Source of the DNA: Affinundibacterium baiyunense
GTDB lineage: Bacteria > Pseudomonadota > Gammaproteobacteria > Burkholderiales > Burkholderiaceae_D
Direction of reading: 5' to 3'
Assembly (NCBI RefSeq): GCF_018139645.1
Contig: NZ_JAGSPM010000002.1
Location: 310,001 to 374,000 of the forward strand
DNA length: 64,000 bases
Part shown: positions 25,932 to 35,118 of the stretch, piece after piece
Numbering within the stretch: position 1 is the stretch's first letter
Layout: each line of letters begins with the position of its first letter
Made by a program: the position numbers and the translations under genes
Notes under the pieces: model-generated
Databases searched by the model: none
What the model saw: only the letters and a program-made list of their open reading frames with translations
What the model was told of the DNA's origin: nothing

Positions 25932-27764
25932 TTATTGCACGACCGCTTTCACGCTTGCACCATTCACAGCAGCGTATGCGTTGACTAGCAGGTAGTAAGT
26001 ACCTGCAGTTGGCGCACTAAATGTAATGGTTTCGGTGTTAGTGGAACCATCCGATTTCTTCGTGTAGCTGGTTGTGGTTGGTGCGGTTGTCATACGTGCA
26101 TACAAATCGCCATCACCGGTGCCGCCAGACAAAGTAAATGTCAGGCTGGTTTTACCAGATGGCACTGTGATGTAGTACAGCTTCGATGCATTAGTCGCCA
26201 ATGTCACACCTTGCGCCGTGCCACTTACCAATGCTGTGCCAGTCGGTGGTGTCGTGCCGGTTTGATAGCTGGCCACGATTGATGCGCCATTGACTGCGGC
26301 ATAAGCATTCGCCAATAGATGGTAAGTACCTGCGGCTGGTGCTGCAATCGTGATGGTCTCGGTATTGGTAGAGCCATCTGATTTCGCCAAATAAGAAGTA
26401 GTAGTTGGTGCTGAGCCTAACTTGGTGTACAAGTCGCCATCACCAGTACCACCTGACATTTTGAAAGTCAGATTGCTTGCGCCACTGGGTACGACGAAAG
26501 TATAAGCTGCACTTTGACCAGCTGCGGCAGAGAAGGATTTCGCCACATCTTTAGTTAATTCGCCACCTGTTGGCGGAGTCACCACGTCACCATTCAAGAA
26601 CTGAATGTTGACGAATTTATTCACACCCGATGGGATGCCAGTGATTTTGCCAGTCAAAGAATTATTGACAATAGCAGTTGTCACTTGTGATGGCGTAGCG
26701 TTAGGATTGGCTGCCAAATACAATGCTGCAACACCAGCTAAATGTGGTGATGCCATCGAAGTACCTGACATGGATGTGGAGCCAGTGTTGGAGCTATAAG
26801 ACGCAGATGTGATATTGGAACCTGGGCCATAGACATCAACGCAAGAACCATAGTTCGAGAAGCTAGACATCGCATCGCTGCTAGTGGTGGAACCGACGGT
26901 GATGGCGCTCGGTGCGCGTGCTGGTGAATAGTTACATGCATTGCTTGAGTCGTTACCTGCTGCAACCACTGTGGTAATCCCCGCATTAGTCATGCGCGCA
27001 ATCGCATCATCGGTTGCCTGAGAAGCACCGCCACCCAAAGACATATTAGCAACTGCTGGCTTTACTGCATTGGCAGTAACCCAGTCCATCCCCGCGATCA
27101 CGCCAGAATTTGAACCGCTACCATCACAACCCAATACGCGTACTGGATGCAAAGTAACGTTTTTAGCGACGCCCCAAGTGGTGCCGCCAACCGTACCCGC
27201 AACGTGTGTGCCGTGACCTTGGCAATCGTTTGTGCCTTGACCATCATTGACTGCTGTGTAGCCGTTACCCATACGGCCAGTGAAGTCATTGTGCGTACCG
27301 CGAATACCAGTGTCCAAAATGTAAGCGTGTACGCCGCTGCTCGATGGATAAGTGAAAGAACCATTCAAAGGTAAGTTGGTTTGATCAATGCGATCAAGAC
27401 CCCAAGTTGCGCTGGTTTGTGTGCCGCTGATACGCATAATTTGATCAGCTTCTACATACGCAACTTCTGGATCATCCGCCATGCGCTTCGCGTTTTCTAC
27501 ATCCGTTGTAATTACTGCACCATTTAAAACATGGTTGAATGAGCGTTCGACTTTGGCACCGAAGCGCATACCCACACCCTTGGCAACAATCTCGGATGTT
27601 TGGCGCTCTCCCCTAGCGCTCATCATTGCATTGTCTTTGAACACCACAATGTAACGATTTGGAATCACATTTGAAGCATTGATTCCACGGATTTCACCAG
27701 CTTGTGCTGCAAAGCAAGACATCACGGCAGATGCAGCCAATGTAAGTTTTACTAATTTTTTCAT
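25932..27764 (-). CDS. Secreted subtilisin-like (S8) protease with two PPC domains
   Basis: 610 residues. A signal peptide covers 1-22 ([16 protein letters not shown]). An inhibitor I9 propeptide follows at about 35-105 ([40 protein letters not shown]). The S8 catalytic domain covers about 120-390: Asp in [14 protein letters not shown], His in [12 protein letters not shown], oxyanion Asn in [10 protein letters not shown], and Ser in [17 protein letters not shown]. Two tandem pre-peptidase C-terminal (PPC) domains follow, each with GGTGDGDLY and a [22 protein letters not shown] end. PPC domains are usually removed after secretion. Expected extracellular, probably type II secreted. Divergent from the BlaI/M56 pair across a 437-base region. 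Confidence 0.94.
   Translation of the reverse strand: MKKLVKLTLAASAVMSCFAAQAGEIRGINASNVIPNRYIVVFKDNAMMSARGERQTSEIVAKGVGMRFGAKVERSFNHVLNGAVITTDVENAKRMADDPEVAYVEADQIMRISGTQTSATWGLDRIDQTNLPLNGSFTYPSSSGVHAYILDTGIRGTHNDFTGRMGNGYTAVNDGQGTNDCQGHGTHVAGTVGGTTWGVAKNVTLHPVRVLGCDGSGSNSGVIAGMDWVTANAVKPAVANMSLGGGASQATDDAIARMTNAGITTVVAAGNDSSNACNYSPARAPSAITVGSTTSSDAMSSFSNYGSCVDVYGPGSNITSASYSSNTGSTSMSGTSMASPHLAGVAALYLAANPNATPSQVTTAIVNNSLTGKITGIPSGVNKFVNIQFLNGDVVTPPTGGELTKDVAKSFSAAAGQSAAYTFVVPSGASNLTFKMSGGTGDGDLYTKLGSAPTTTSYLAKSDGSTNTETITIAAPAAGTYHLLANAYAAVNGASIVASYQTGTTPPTGTALVSGTAQGVTLATNASKLYYITVPSGKTSLTFTLSGGTGDGDLYARMTTAPTTTSYTKKSDGSTNTETITFSAPTAGTYYLLVNAYAAVNGASVKAVVQ
25944..26520 (-). repeat. Tandem PPC-domain coding repeat
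   Basis: Two units of about 230-240 bases inside the S8 gene (roughly 25944-26180 and 26283-26520) are alike at both DNA and protein level, each encoding GGTGDGDLY and [13 protein letters not shown] recent internal domain duplication. Confidence 0.7.
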
Positions 27765-28131
27765 TATAATTTTGCCTCCCCAGGTTTGGCATTAAAAGTA
27801 AGTTGAATTGCATGAACTGTCGATAAATTGACACGTTCTAACTCCAATTATGTATCAACTGTTTTTAATTTAAATCAATTAATCAAAACCAACAGTCTTT
27901 TCATAATTGTTCATCTGATACTAAGGATTTGATTTATATCAAACTCAGCATCAAATCGAAGTATGTATTCAACAACTAAGTTAAACAAACAGATTTTCAG
28001 AAAATTGTATTAATTTGTATGAAAACTGTTGTTTTTTGTTGCCTTTAAGTGATGATTAATGACTATTGCTAAGTGGCAAATATTGAGTCGTCTAGTTTGG
28101 TCTCGACGGCTTCTCGAAAGATTTCAATCTA
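27765..28131. other. AT-rich divergent region, S8 protease / BlaI
   Basis: 367 bases, very AT-rich between 27840 and 28030, with no gene. The S8 Shine-Dalgarno (GGGAGG on the minus strand, near 27775-27780) is clear. Promoters cannot be fixed against this AT-rich background. The BlaI operator lies at its right end and is listed separately. Confidence 0.5.
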
Positions 28132-28165
28132 TCTAGAAAAATTTTTCTAGAAAAAATTTTCTAGA
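28132..28165. promoter_or_regulatory. Overlapping palindromic operator upstream of BlaI-type gene
   Basis: An 18-bp perfect palindrome CTAGAAAAATTTTTCTAG (28133-28150) shares its last CTAG with a second palindrome CTAGAAAA-AA-TTTTCTAG (28147-28164). The pair sits 38 bases before the likely ATG (28202) of the BlaI-type repressor. BlaI/MecI proteins bind dyads as dimers and regulate their own operons, so this is the likely autoregulatory operator. The bases differ from the TACA-N2-TGTA dyads of the classical system. Confidence 0.65.
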
Positions 28166-28201
28166 TGTTCTATGCTGACGATATTCAGAAAAGGAAACTG
28201 T

Positions 28202-28660
28202 ATGTCGATCGCAAAAAAAGCCAATCACTCCGCAACGCAAAATAAAGCAACAACGCCCGAAACGAGTGCTATCACTTCGCCGGTTCGTAAGCCGACAGCG
28301 GCAGAATTAGCCTTATTGCGCGTGTTGTGGCAACAAGGTCCAGCAACGGCAAAACAAGTTTTCGAGCGGGTGCAGGCAGATCGGCCAGAGATCAATCAAG
28401 CGACAGTTTTGCGCCAGCTACAAATTATGCATGCCGATAATTTGCTTACGCGGGATGAAAGTGCGCGTTCGCATGTGTACGCCGCAGCGCAGCCGCAAGA
28501 GAAATTACAAACCAACTTGCTCAAGGATTTTATACAGCGAGCTTTTTCCGGCTCGGGCAAAGAATTAATCATGGCGGCTTTGAAGGAGCATGTTAGCGAT
28601 AAAGATCGTGCCGAAATTCAAGCTTTCTTGCACGAAGACAAAAACGGGGACAACAAATGA
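28202..28660 (+). CDS. BlaI/MecI/CopY family transcriptional repressor
   Basis: A winged-helix repressor, 152 residues from the ATG at 28202, chosen because AAGGAAA lies five bases upstream; an earlier ATG (28172) has none. A low-complexity Lys/Thr/Ser tail covers about 1-32. The winged-helix domain (about 35-110) shows PTAAELALLRVLWQQGPATA, NQATVLRQLQIMHADNLLTR and SHVYAAAQ. The dimerisation end has LLKDFIQRAFSGSGKELIMA and LKEHVSDKDRAEIQAFL, as in BlaI. In the classical system the partner M56 protease cleaves or triggers loss of the repressor. Here the partner gene overlaps its stop by ATGA, so the two are translationally coupled. Confidence 0.93.
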   Translation: MSIAKKANHSATQNKATTPETSAITSPVRKPTAAELALLRVLWQQGPATAKQVFERVQADRPEINQATVLRQLQIMHADNLLTRDESARSHVYAAAQPQEKLQTNLLKDFIQRAFSGSGKELIMAALKEHVSDKDRAEIQAFLHEDKNGDNK

Positions 28661-30657
28661 GTGCCAATTTCGACGCATGGATCATGCTGGGCGCCACTGC
28701 CTTACTCCACTTTGTCTGGCAAGGCGTGGTGATCGCCGTTGTTGTCGCTGGCTTGCTGCGCTTATTACGTCAAGCGTCGGCGCAGTCGCGTTATCTGTTG
28801 AACTGCATCGCGCTCAGTTTTTGCTTACTGCTTCCAATTAATTACCTGATTCAAAATGCGCCTGCTCAAGCTAGCGCACAAACGACTTCGCAGACACATA
28901 TCAAGGACTCATCACTGGTTCCTGCGAACAGCGTCTTGCAAGCGGTCGATCCAGTGGAGCAAATGGACGTGTCACATTTCGCCCATCAGCAGTGGGTTGC
29001 ACTTCAGCCTGTGTTGCCGTATTTGGCGGTGATGTGGGCAATCGGTGTCGCTGTTTTGATCTTGCGACTGTTGCTGGGTTTGCGTTGGGTATCGCAACAA
29101 GTGAAGAGTGCGAAACAGTTCAGTGATCCGATTTGGCAAGCCAAGCTGCAACAGATGGCGACCGCAATGGGAGTGAAATCGGTTCTACGTTTGGGAATCT
29201 CAACGCAGTTGCCGTTTCCGGTTACGGCTGGTTGGTGGCGACCAATTGTGATAGTGCCCGCCTCACTATTGAGTGGTATGCCCCCGCACTTGGTGGAAGC
29301 CTTATTGGCGCATGAAGTCGCACATATAAAACGTTTTGATTATCTGATTAATTTGTTGCAGAGCTTGATTGAAATTGTCTTGTTTTATCACCCTGTTGTT
29401 TGGTGGTTATCCAAGCAAATTCGACAAGAGCGAGAACAAATTGCAGATGATTTAGCTGCAAGTCTGTTAGGCGAACCGCGGCGTCTAGCACTTGCATTAT
29501 CCGAGCTGGAGCAATTCCAGTTTATTCAACCTCAACTCGCCCAAGGGGCACATGGAGGAAATCTTATGTTACGTATTAAACGATTGATACAAACCGATGC
29601 AACAATCAAGACCGCGGGCTGGAAACTGGTGCTGCCAAGTTTTGGGCTGGGAGCCACTTGCCTCGCATTATTTGCGCAGGCCAATGTATTGAGTCCGGCG
29701 ACACCGATTTCGTCGCCACATTCTGTACCAGCCGTCGCTGCTGAGGCAATCTCTAACATTGGCTCGACTACGATTGCTAGTACAACTTCTAATACAAGCG
29801 CTAGCACCATGGTGACCACCACTTCAGCTAACACTTCAACTAACACATCACTGACAACCAGCGTCGCCGCGATGTCACCACTAGTGCAAAGTAAAAGCGA
29901 AAAAAATGTGATGCAGTTTGCCTTGGTTAAGCCCGATCGCAGCGCTACGACTTTCGTGCGTAGTGACGGCAAAGGAATGGCTGAAATTGAAAAGCTCAAG
30001 CGCGAGAATTCGCAAGAATTTCTGTGGTTTGTCGAGAAAGGGCAGTCATATTTAATCAAAGACCAGGCCATATTGGAGCAAGCCAACGCTGCATATAAAC
30101 CGATGCAGGACTTGGGCGAGCAGATGGAAGCGCAAGGCAAAAAGATGGAAGCGCATGGCGCAGTGATGGAAAGATTGGGCGAACAAATGCAAACATTGAG
30201 CGATGTGCAGCCAGGATTTGATGAAAAAATCAGTGCTCAGTTCGATGCAAAAATGCGCGCCCATGAAGCAAAAATGGCTGCGTTTGAATTGAAAATGCAA
30301 GCGGCAGCTGCAAAAGTCGAAAACGCTAAAGATGCACAAGCACGTCAAGATGCTTTGAGCGCACTACAGAAAGAGCAATCAAAGTATCAGCATCTAATGC
30401 AAGATTTCCAAAAAAATGCGCAGGTCTTTCAACAACAGCAACAACAATTAAGTCAACAATACGAGAAATCGCTTGAGCCACTAAAAGCCTTAGAGAAACA
30501 AATGGCGGATGCGGCTAAGCCAATGGAAGCCCTCGGTAGGCAAATGGACCAGATGGGCAAACAGATGGATAAAATGTCGCAACAAGCAGAGCAGCAAATC
30601 TGGAGCTTGATACAGACCGCCAAGCAAAAGGGTTTGGTCACGCCAATCAAGAGTTGA
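28657..30657 (+). CDS. M56 family (BlaR1-like) membrane metalloprotease with coiled-coil C-terminus
   Basis: 666 residues. Membrane helices near 10-70 and 115-150 enclose the M56 domain. Zinc motif HEVAH lies in ALLAHEVAHIKRFDYLIN, with IVLFYHPVVWWLSKQIRQER and the third-ligand segment EREQIADDLA (usually EREHCCDD). A further helix near 325-345 is followed by a Ser/Thr-rich segment (about 365-405). The last 200-odd residues form a Met/Gln/Glu/Lys-rich coiled coil (QDLGEQMEAQGKKMEAHGAV, RQMDQMGKQMDKMSQQAEQQ). There is no penicillin-binding sensor domain as in BlaR1/MecR1, so the stimulus is probably not a beta-lactam. Coupled to the BlaI-type repressor. Confidence 0.88.
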   Translation: MSANFDAWIMLGATALLHFVWQGVVIAVVVAGLLRLLRQASAQSRYLLNCIALSFCLLLPINYLIQNAPAQASAQTTSQTHIKDSSLVPANSVLQAVDPVEQMDVSHFAHQQWVALQPVLPYLAVMWAIGVAVLILRLLLGLRWVSQQVKSAKQFSDPIWQAKLQQMATAMGVKSVLRLGISTQLPFPVTAGWWRPIVIVPASLLSGMPPHLVEALLAHEVAHIKRFDYLINLLQSLIEIVLFYHPVVWWLSKQIRQEREQIADDLAASLLGEPRRLALALSELEQFQFIQPQLAQGAHGGNLMLRIKRLIQTDATIKTAGWKLVLPSFGLGATCLALFAQANVLSPATPISSPHSVPAVAAEAISNIGSTTIASTTSNTSASTMVTTTSANTSTNTSLTTSVAAMSPLVQSKSEKNVMQFALVKPDRSATTFVRSDGKGMAEIEKLKRENSQEFLWFVEKGQSYLIKDQAILEQANAAYKPMQDLGEQMEAQGKKMEAHGAVMERLGEQMQTLSDVQPGFDEKISAQFDAKMRAHEAKMAAFELKMQAAAAKVENAKDAQARQDALSALQKEQSKYQHLMQDFQKNAQVFQQQQQQLSQQYEKSLEPLKALEKQMADAAKPMEALGRQMDQMGKQMDKMSQQAEQQIWSLIQTAKQKGLVTPIKS

Positions 30658-30740
30658 GGCTAGAATCTGAGATAAACAGCTTGAGCTTAGTTAAGTAAGT
30701 TAAGTTAGCTAAGCTAAGTTGATTGAAGTAAGCTGCAATG

Positions 30741-30776
30741 GTGTGAGATCGACCACAACAAGAAGTCGATCTCACA
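30741..30776. terminator. Long hairpin between convergent genes
   Basis: GTGTGAGATCGA (30741-30752) and TCGATCTCACAC (30765-30776) are perfect complements around 12 bases. No T-run follows, so it may be a factor-dependent or mRNA-protecting hairpin. Just before it (30663-30735) is a low-complexity run of TTAAGTTAGCTAAG-like repeats. Confidence 0.5.
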
Positions 30777-30853
30777 CGTCAATAAAGTGTTTGGATTGTT
30801 TATATTTCTTGAATTATTTTGTTGATGCATCTTTACAGCGTTTTTTGCACCAC

Positions 30854-33800
30854 CTAAGTCACATTAAGCGGCAGTTCTAAACGGAACGTCGTGCCCTCGC
30901 CCATCACACTCTTAACAAAAATTTGCCCGCCCAATAGCGAGGTCACGATATTGTAAGTGACGTTTAAGCCCAATCCGGAGCCGCCGTGACCGAGCTTGGT
31001 GGTAAAGAATGGTTCAAAAATACGGTGCAGAAAATCTTCAGGAATGCCGACGCCATTATCTTTAAATGTGATTTGCACTTGATCATTACCTAAGCTTTGC
31101 GCGCTAATCGTCATCTGTCCATGCTTGCGACCATCAAATGCATGCAGCATGGCGTTTTGCAATAAATTAATCAGCACTTGTCCGTAAGGGCCGGGGTAAC
31201 TGTGCATCGCAATTTTTTCAGGAATATCGACGACCAGTTGGTGTTCTGCATGCCGCACTTGATTCATCATGGTGGCGATGATTTCGGCGGTAGTTTGTTT
31301 TAAATCGAAATGTCTTAGCTGTGCACTGGCTTGATCGACAGCGACTTGCTTAAAACTACTAACCAAATTGGCACTGATGTTTAAGCTACGTAGCAGCATC
31401 GTGACCGCTTCTTGGCAGCGTTCAGCAAAATTTTTGAAATCAGAACGTTTCACTGGACCCGATTCAATTTTTTCCGAAATCTGTTGCACATTGTCTTCAA
31501 TTGAACTGGCGATGAGCAAGCTATTGCCGAGTGGTGTATTTAACTCATGCGCAACACCTGCAACTAGAGATCCTAGCGCTGCCAGTTTCTCGCGTTCGAC
31601 CAATTGCGCCTGCGTTTCTTGTAGCCGTTGATAGGCTTCTGCATTATCCATCGCAATTCCCACGTACGATGCCAATGTGCGTAGCACGTCGAGATCGGTC
31701 GTTTCATAGGCATGTGTCTGGTAGCTTTGCACACAGATGATGCCGCGAATTTCTGATTTGACGAAAAATGGTACGTATAAGACAGAAAGTGGTGTTCCAG
31801 AAGGACTGCCATCTTCTAACACCGCGCCCCAAGTTTCTGGATTAATCGTGAATGACAAGTCTTGAATATAGTTTTGATACTCTTGGTACAAGTCTGCGAT
31901 AAAAATCTCACGCTTATGCTCAATACACCAGACCGGCAGTTGATTTTTATTGTTGAAATCGCGCACGTATGGAGCGTATGGTTTTCCATCTTCAATCACG
32001 AATGGAAATTCAATTAGTTGTCGGTCTCTATCATAGAAACCGATCCCAAACACAGTCGCGTCCATCAAATTATTTACATTGCGGTACAGTAAATCAATAA
32101 TCGCTTCGGTGTTGAGTGTGGCGGTGATTCGTTTTCCTATCTCGCTTAATAGCGAGATATTTCTGTGCGCATGTTCGAGTGTTTCTTTTTGTTTTTCGAC
32201 CGCTACTTTTTGGTTTTGTAATTCTTGCGTGCGGTGTACGACTTGCTCTTCCAGCAAAAGTTTTTGCTGCATCAGTTGACGAACTCTGAGTAAGAAGATG
32301 GCATAGGTCAGCCCGATCAAGAAAACCAGTACCAAAATTCTGAACCACCAAGTTTTCCAAAACGGTGGTGCGATATAAATCACTAATTCCTGCGCTTGCT
32401 CACTCCACACATCATTTTTATTGCTGGCCTTTACCCTAAATACATAACGACCTGGATCAAGATTGGTATACGTCGCAAAACGTTTCTTGGCATCCGTTTC
32501 AACCCAATTTTGATCAAATCCTTCTAGCTGATAGGCATAGCGATTTTCGTTGGGATCGGCGTAATGCAGCGCGGAAAATTCGATAGAAAAAATCGAATCA
32601 AGGTAGCTTAAATAAATATCTTTGACTTCGTGTATCGAAGTTTGCAGACGCGGCTCACCATCTTTATGCAATTTGCTAAGCGATTGATTCGAGATTAGAA
32701 AGTCCGTGATCAGAACTTTAGGAGGGACGGGGTTATCTGAAATTTCTTCCGGTTTGAATCGAGTCAAACCTGTCCAGCCTCCGAAATTCATAATGCCATC
32801 TTCGGACTGATACACCGCACCGATTAAAAACGAACCTTGTATCATGCCGTCTTTATCTGTGAAATTTTTGAACTTACCAGTGTTGATATCCAAGCGCGAA
32901 ATCCCTGCCGTACTGCTGATCCAAATATTGCCAGATTTGTCCTCTAAGATTCCGCCCACTGATTCGGCAGACCCATCGGCACGTGTAGGGAAAAATTGAA
33001 ACTGCATACGCCCATCGGCGCCTTGTTTCATTTGATTCAAACCGCCTGAGGTGCCTATCCACAAATGACTTTTGCTATCAACGAATAAACTGTGCACACG
33101 ATTGTGGCTTAGACTACGCGTATCTTTCTCATCATGGCGGAAATGCACAAAGCGCTCGGTTTGTTTATCAAAATAATCTAAGCCATTCATGGTGCCAATC
33201 CAGATTCCACCATGATGATCTTCCACTAAAGCCAACGCCCAATTGTTGGCTAGGCTATGTGGATCATCCGCATCATGTCGGAATGTGGTGAAGTGATTTT
33301 GACCCGGCAGTTTTCGGTGTAGGCCGCCACGGCTAGAAACCCACAAGGTGCCGGTGCGATCGAGTATCGAACGTTCAATATAATTATCGTTCGCATCATG
33401 GCTGATAAATACGGGCGTAAAGGTGTTTTTTGCTGGATCAAAAAAAGTCAGACCGGTTCGTGTTCCTATCCACATCCTGCCGTTTTTCTCCGCCAAAAAG
33501 CTAACGATTTGATTATCTTGTAGCGCGAGTTTTTTTCCAGGCTGTTTTTGCCAGACTTCGACCTTGCGATTGTTTAAGTTCATTTTTAACAAACCGCCAG
33601 AGTAAGTGCCTAGCCATAAATGATCGGGATCCGCTGCTGTGATCGCACGAATCCGATTGTCGCTGGTGCCGGTGGCGTCATCTTGTAGTTGAACATAGCG
33701 ATGAAAGCCACCACTCGCCAGATCGACACGACTTAAACCGGATGATCTTGTCCCTATCCACAGTACACCAGTTTGACCTTGCAGAATTTTACTGACATGG

Positions 33801-34792
33801 TTATGGAGCAGGCTGTTAGGATCGAGTGGGCGATGTCGAAATTGCTCAAATTTTTCACTTGCTTGATTGAGTCGAAACAATCCTTGATTCACCGTGCCTA
33901 CCCAAAGCGTATCGTTTTTATCGTGATACAGGGTTTGAATATGTGCAAGCTCAAAACCTTCAGCATCGCCAAATGCTTGAACTTGTTTGTTTTCACTAGT
34001 GAGTGCGATTTTGCTTAAACCTGCATCGCTAGCTATCCACAAGACTTGTTGGCGGTGGATAGACAGGGAAATAATGCTATTTTGGCTTAACTTAGAGCGA
34101 TTATTTAAGTCGAGTTGGATGTGCGTAAATTTCTTGGTGACTGGATTAAATTGATCTAAACCGACTGGCGTGCCTATCCATAAATTGCGCTGACCATCAC
34201 TGACTATGTCGGTGATTAGATTGTTACGCAAACTTGTGGGATCGTCTTTGTCGTGTTGATAGTCCTCAAACTGATGGCTGCGCATATCAAAATGCATTAA
34301 GCCATAATCGGTTGCCAGCCACAGGCCTTCGGCACCATCGTTGACGATGGCATAGACTTTGTAATTACCCGATAAGACAGCGTCTTTTCCACCCCGCAGA
34401 AAGTTGGTAAAACTATTGCTGTGGCGATCGTAAACACTTAAACCAGATTGCGTGCCTACCCATAGATTGCCGTCACGGTGAACGTAAAGCGCAGAAGTAA
34501 AATTGTCACTCAATGTTTTCGGGTTGAGCGGATCACTGCGAAACACTGTGCTGCGATAACCATCAAATTTAATCAAGCCTGCTTGCGTACCAAACCACAT
34601 AAAACCTTGCTGATCTTGTGTAATTGCAGTAATCGATTGATAGCTAAAGCCTTGGTCAGGGTTAATGTGATCGAAACGTAGCGAGTCTAAATTAGCGGCT
34701 AAAGTAGCGGGAAATATCGCGTAGCATAGCAGCATACTTAGCGTATATCGCCAAGTTCCTAGCAATCGTAACAGCGTAAAACCAATCTTCAT
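30854..34792 (-). CDS. Giant beta-propeller sensor histidine kinase (Reg_prop, Y_Y_Y, GAF, HATPase)
   Basis: 1312 residues. The signal/anchor covers about 1-32. About 700 residues of two-component-regulator propeller repeats follow (GFMWFGTQAGLIKFDGYRST, NLWVGTQSGLSVYDR, GGIWIGTMNGLDYFDKQTER), making two seven-bladed propellers. A Y_Y_Y domain (YAYQLEGFDQNWVETDAKKR) and one transmembrane helix (WWFRILVLVFLIGLTYAIFL) come next. Then a coiled coil, a GAF domain (about 880-1045), HisKA with His1082 in GVAHELNTPLG, and HATPase motifs (NLLQNAMLHA, DNGVGIPEDF, FFTTKLGHGGSGLGLN). No receiver or output domain is fused and no regulator gene is adjacent. Expected to sense polymers or oligomers in the periplasm; its regulator is unknown. 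Confidence 0.92.
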   Translation of the reverse strand: MKIGFTLLRLLGTWRYTLSMLLCYAIFPATLAANLDSLRFDHINPDQGFSYQSITAITQDQQGFMWFGTQAGLIKFDGYRSTVFRSDPLNPKTLSDNFTSALYVHRDGNLWVGTQSGLSVYDRHSNSFTNFLRGGKDAVLSGNYKVYAIVNDGAEGLWLATDYGLMHFDMRSHQFEDYQHDKDDPTSLRNNLITDIVSDGQRNLWIGTPVGLDQFNPVTKKFTHIQLDLNNRSKLSQNSIISLSIHRQQVLWIASDAGLSKIALTSENKQVQAFGDAEGFELAHIQTLYHDKNDTLWVGTVNQGLFRLNQASEKFEQFRHRPLDPNSLLHNHVSKILQGQTGVLWIGTRSSGLSRVDLASGGFHRYVQLQDDATGTSDNRIRAITAADPDHLWLGTYSGGLLKMNLNNRKVEVWQKQPGKKLALQDNQIVSFLAEKNGRMWIGTRTGLTFFDPAKNTFTPVFISHDANDNYIERSILDRTGTLWVSSRGGLHRKLPGQNHFTTFRHDADDPHSLANNWALALVEDHHGGIWIGTMNGLDYFDKQTERFVHFRHDEKDTRSLSHNRVHSLFVDSKSHLWIGTSGGLNQMKQGADGRMQFQFFPTRADGSAESVGGILEDKSGNIWISSTAGISRLDINTGKFKNFTDKDGMIQGSFLIGAVYQSEDGIMNFGGWTGLTRFKPEEISDNPVPPKVLITDFLISNQSLSKLHKDGEPRLQTSIHEVKDIYLSYLDSIFSIEFSALHYADPNENRYAYQLEGFDQNWVETDAKKRFATYTNLDPGRYVFRVKASNKNDVWSEQAQELVIYIAPPFWKTWWFRILVLVFLIGLTYAIFLLRVRQLMQQKLLLEEQVVHRTQELQNQKVAVEKQKETLEHAHRNISLLSEIGKRITATLNTEAIIDLLYRNVNNLMDATVFGIGFYDRDRQLIEFPFVIEDGKPYAPYVRDFNNKNQLPVWCIEHKREIFIADLYQEYQNYIQDLSFTINPETWGAVLEDGSPSGTPLSVLYVPFFVKSEIRGIICVQSYQTHAYETTDLDVLRTLASYVGIAMDNAEAYQRLQETQAQLVEREKLAALGSLVAGVAHELNTPLGNSLLIASSIEDNVQQISEKIESGPVKRSDFKNFAERCQEAVTMLLRSLNISANLVSSFKQVAVDQASAQLRHFDLKQTTAEIIATMMNQVRHAEHQLVVDIPEKIAMHSYPGPYGQVLINLLQNAMLHAFDGRKHGQMTISAQSLGNDQVQITFKDNGVGIPEDFLHRIFEPFFTTKLGHGGSGLGLNVTYNIVTSLLGGQIFVKSVMGEGTTFRLELPLNVT

Positions 34793-35118
34793 GAAAAGTT
34801 CAGCTTACTCGATAATGGAATGCAAATCGGTAGGCGCGAAAACGATGCGATTTGTGCGAACTAGGGTGAACTTGTGTCCACAAATTGTTCGACAATATTT
34901 GTCTCCGAGTAATCTTAGACCACATTTATAGAGTATGCATCTGCAATTGATGTTTCGTGGTTTTTCGGCGGCTTATATGAAAATGTTTATGAAAATTTAT
35001 GTGTTAGTGATCGCTGAAAATAGCGACACTTACTCCTAAGAATGAAATGCTTTATCGCATGGATGGCGGCTAGCCTAAGATGAGCACTAGCCGCGTTTTT
35101 TGATGAATTGTTGATGAC
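34793..35118. other. Intergenic region, CreD / sensor kinase
   Basis: 326 bases between two minus-strand genes. It is the presumed promoter region of the sensor kinase. Near 35030-35095 there are several small inverted repeats such as AGCCTAAG... in front of the CreD stop side. I see no convincing promoter or full terminator. Confidence 0.4.

Noticed and set aside
29750..29880. Ser/Thr repeat in the M56 protein as a separate domain
   Set aside because: It is a low-complexity linker between the last membrane helix and the coiled coil, not a fold.
30663..30735. TTAAGTTAGCTAAG-like run as a CRISPR or tandem repeat array
   Set aside because: Units are short, irregular and unspaced; low-complexity AT sequence only. 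No CRISPR-like repeat-spacer pattern was seen anywhere in the window.
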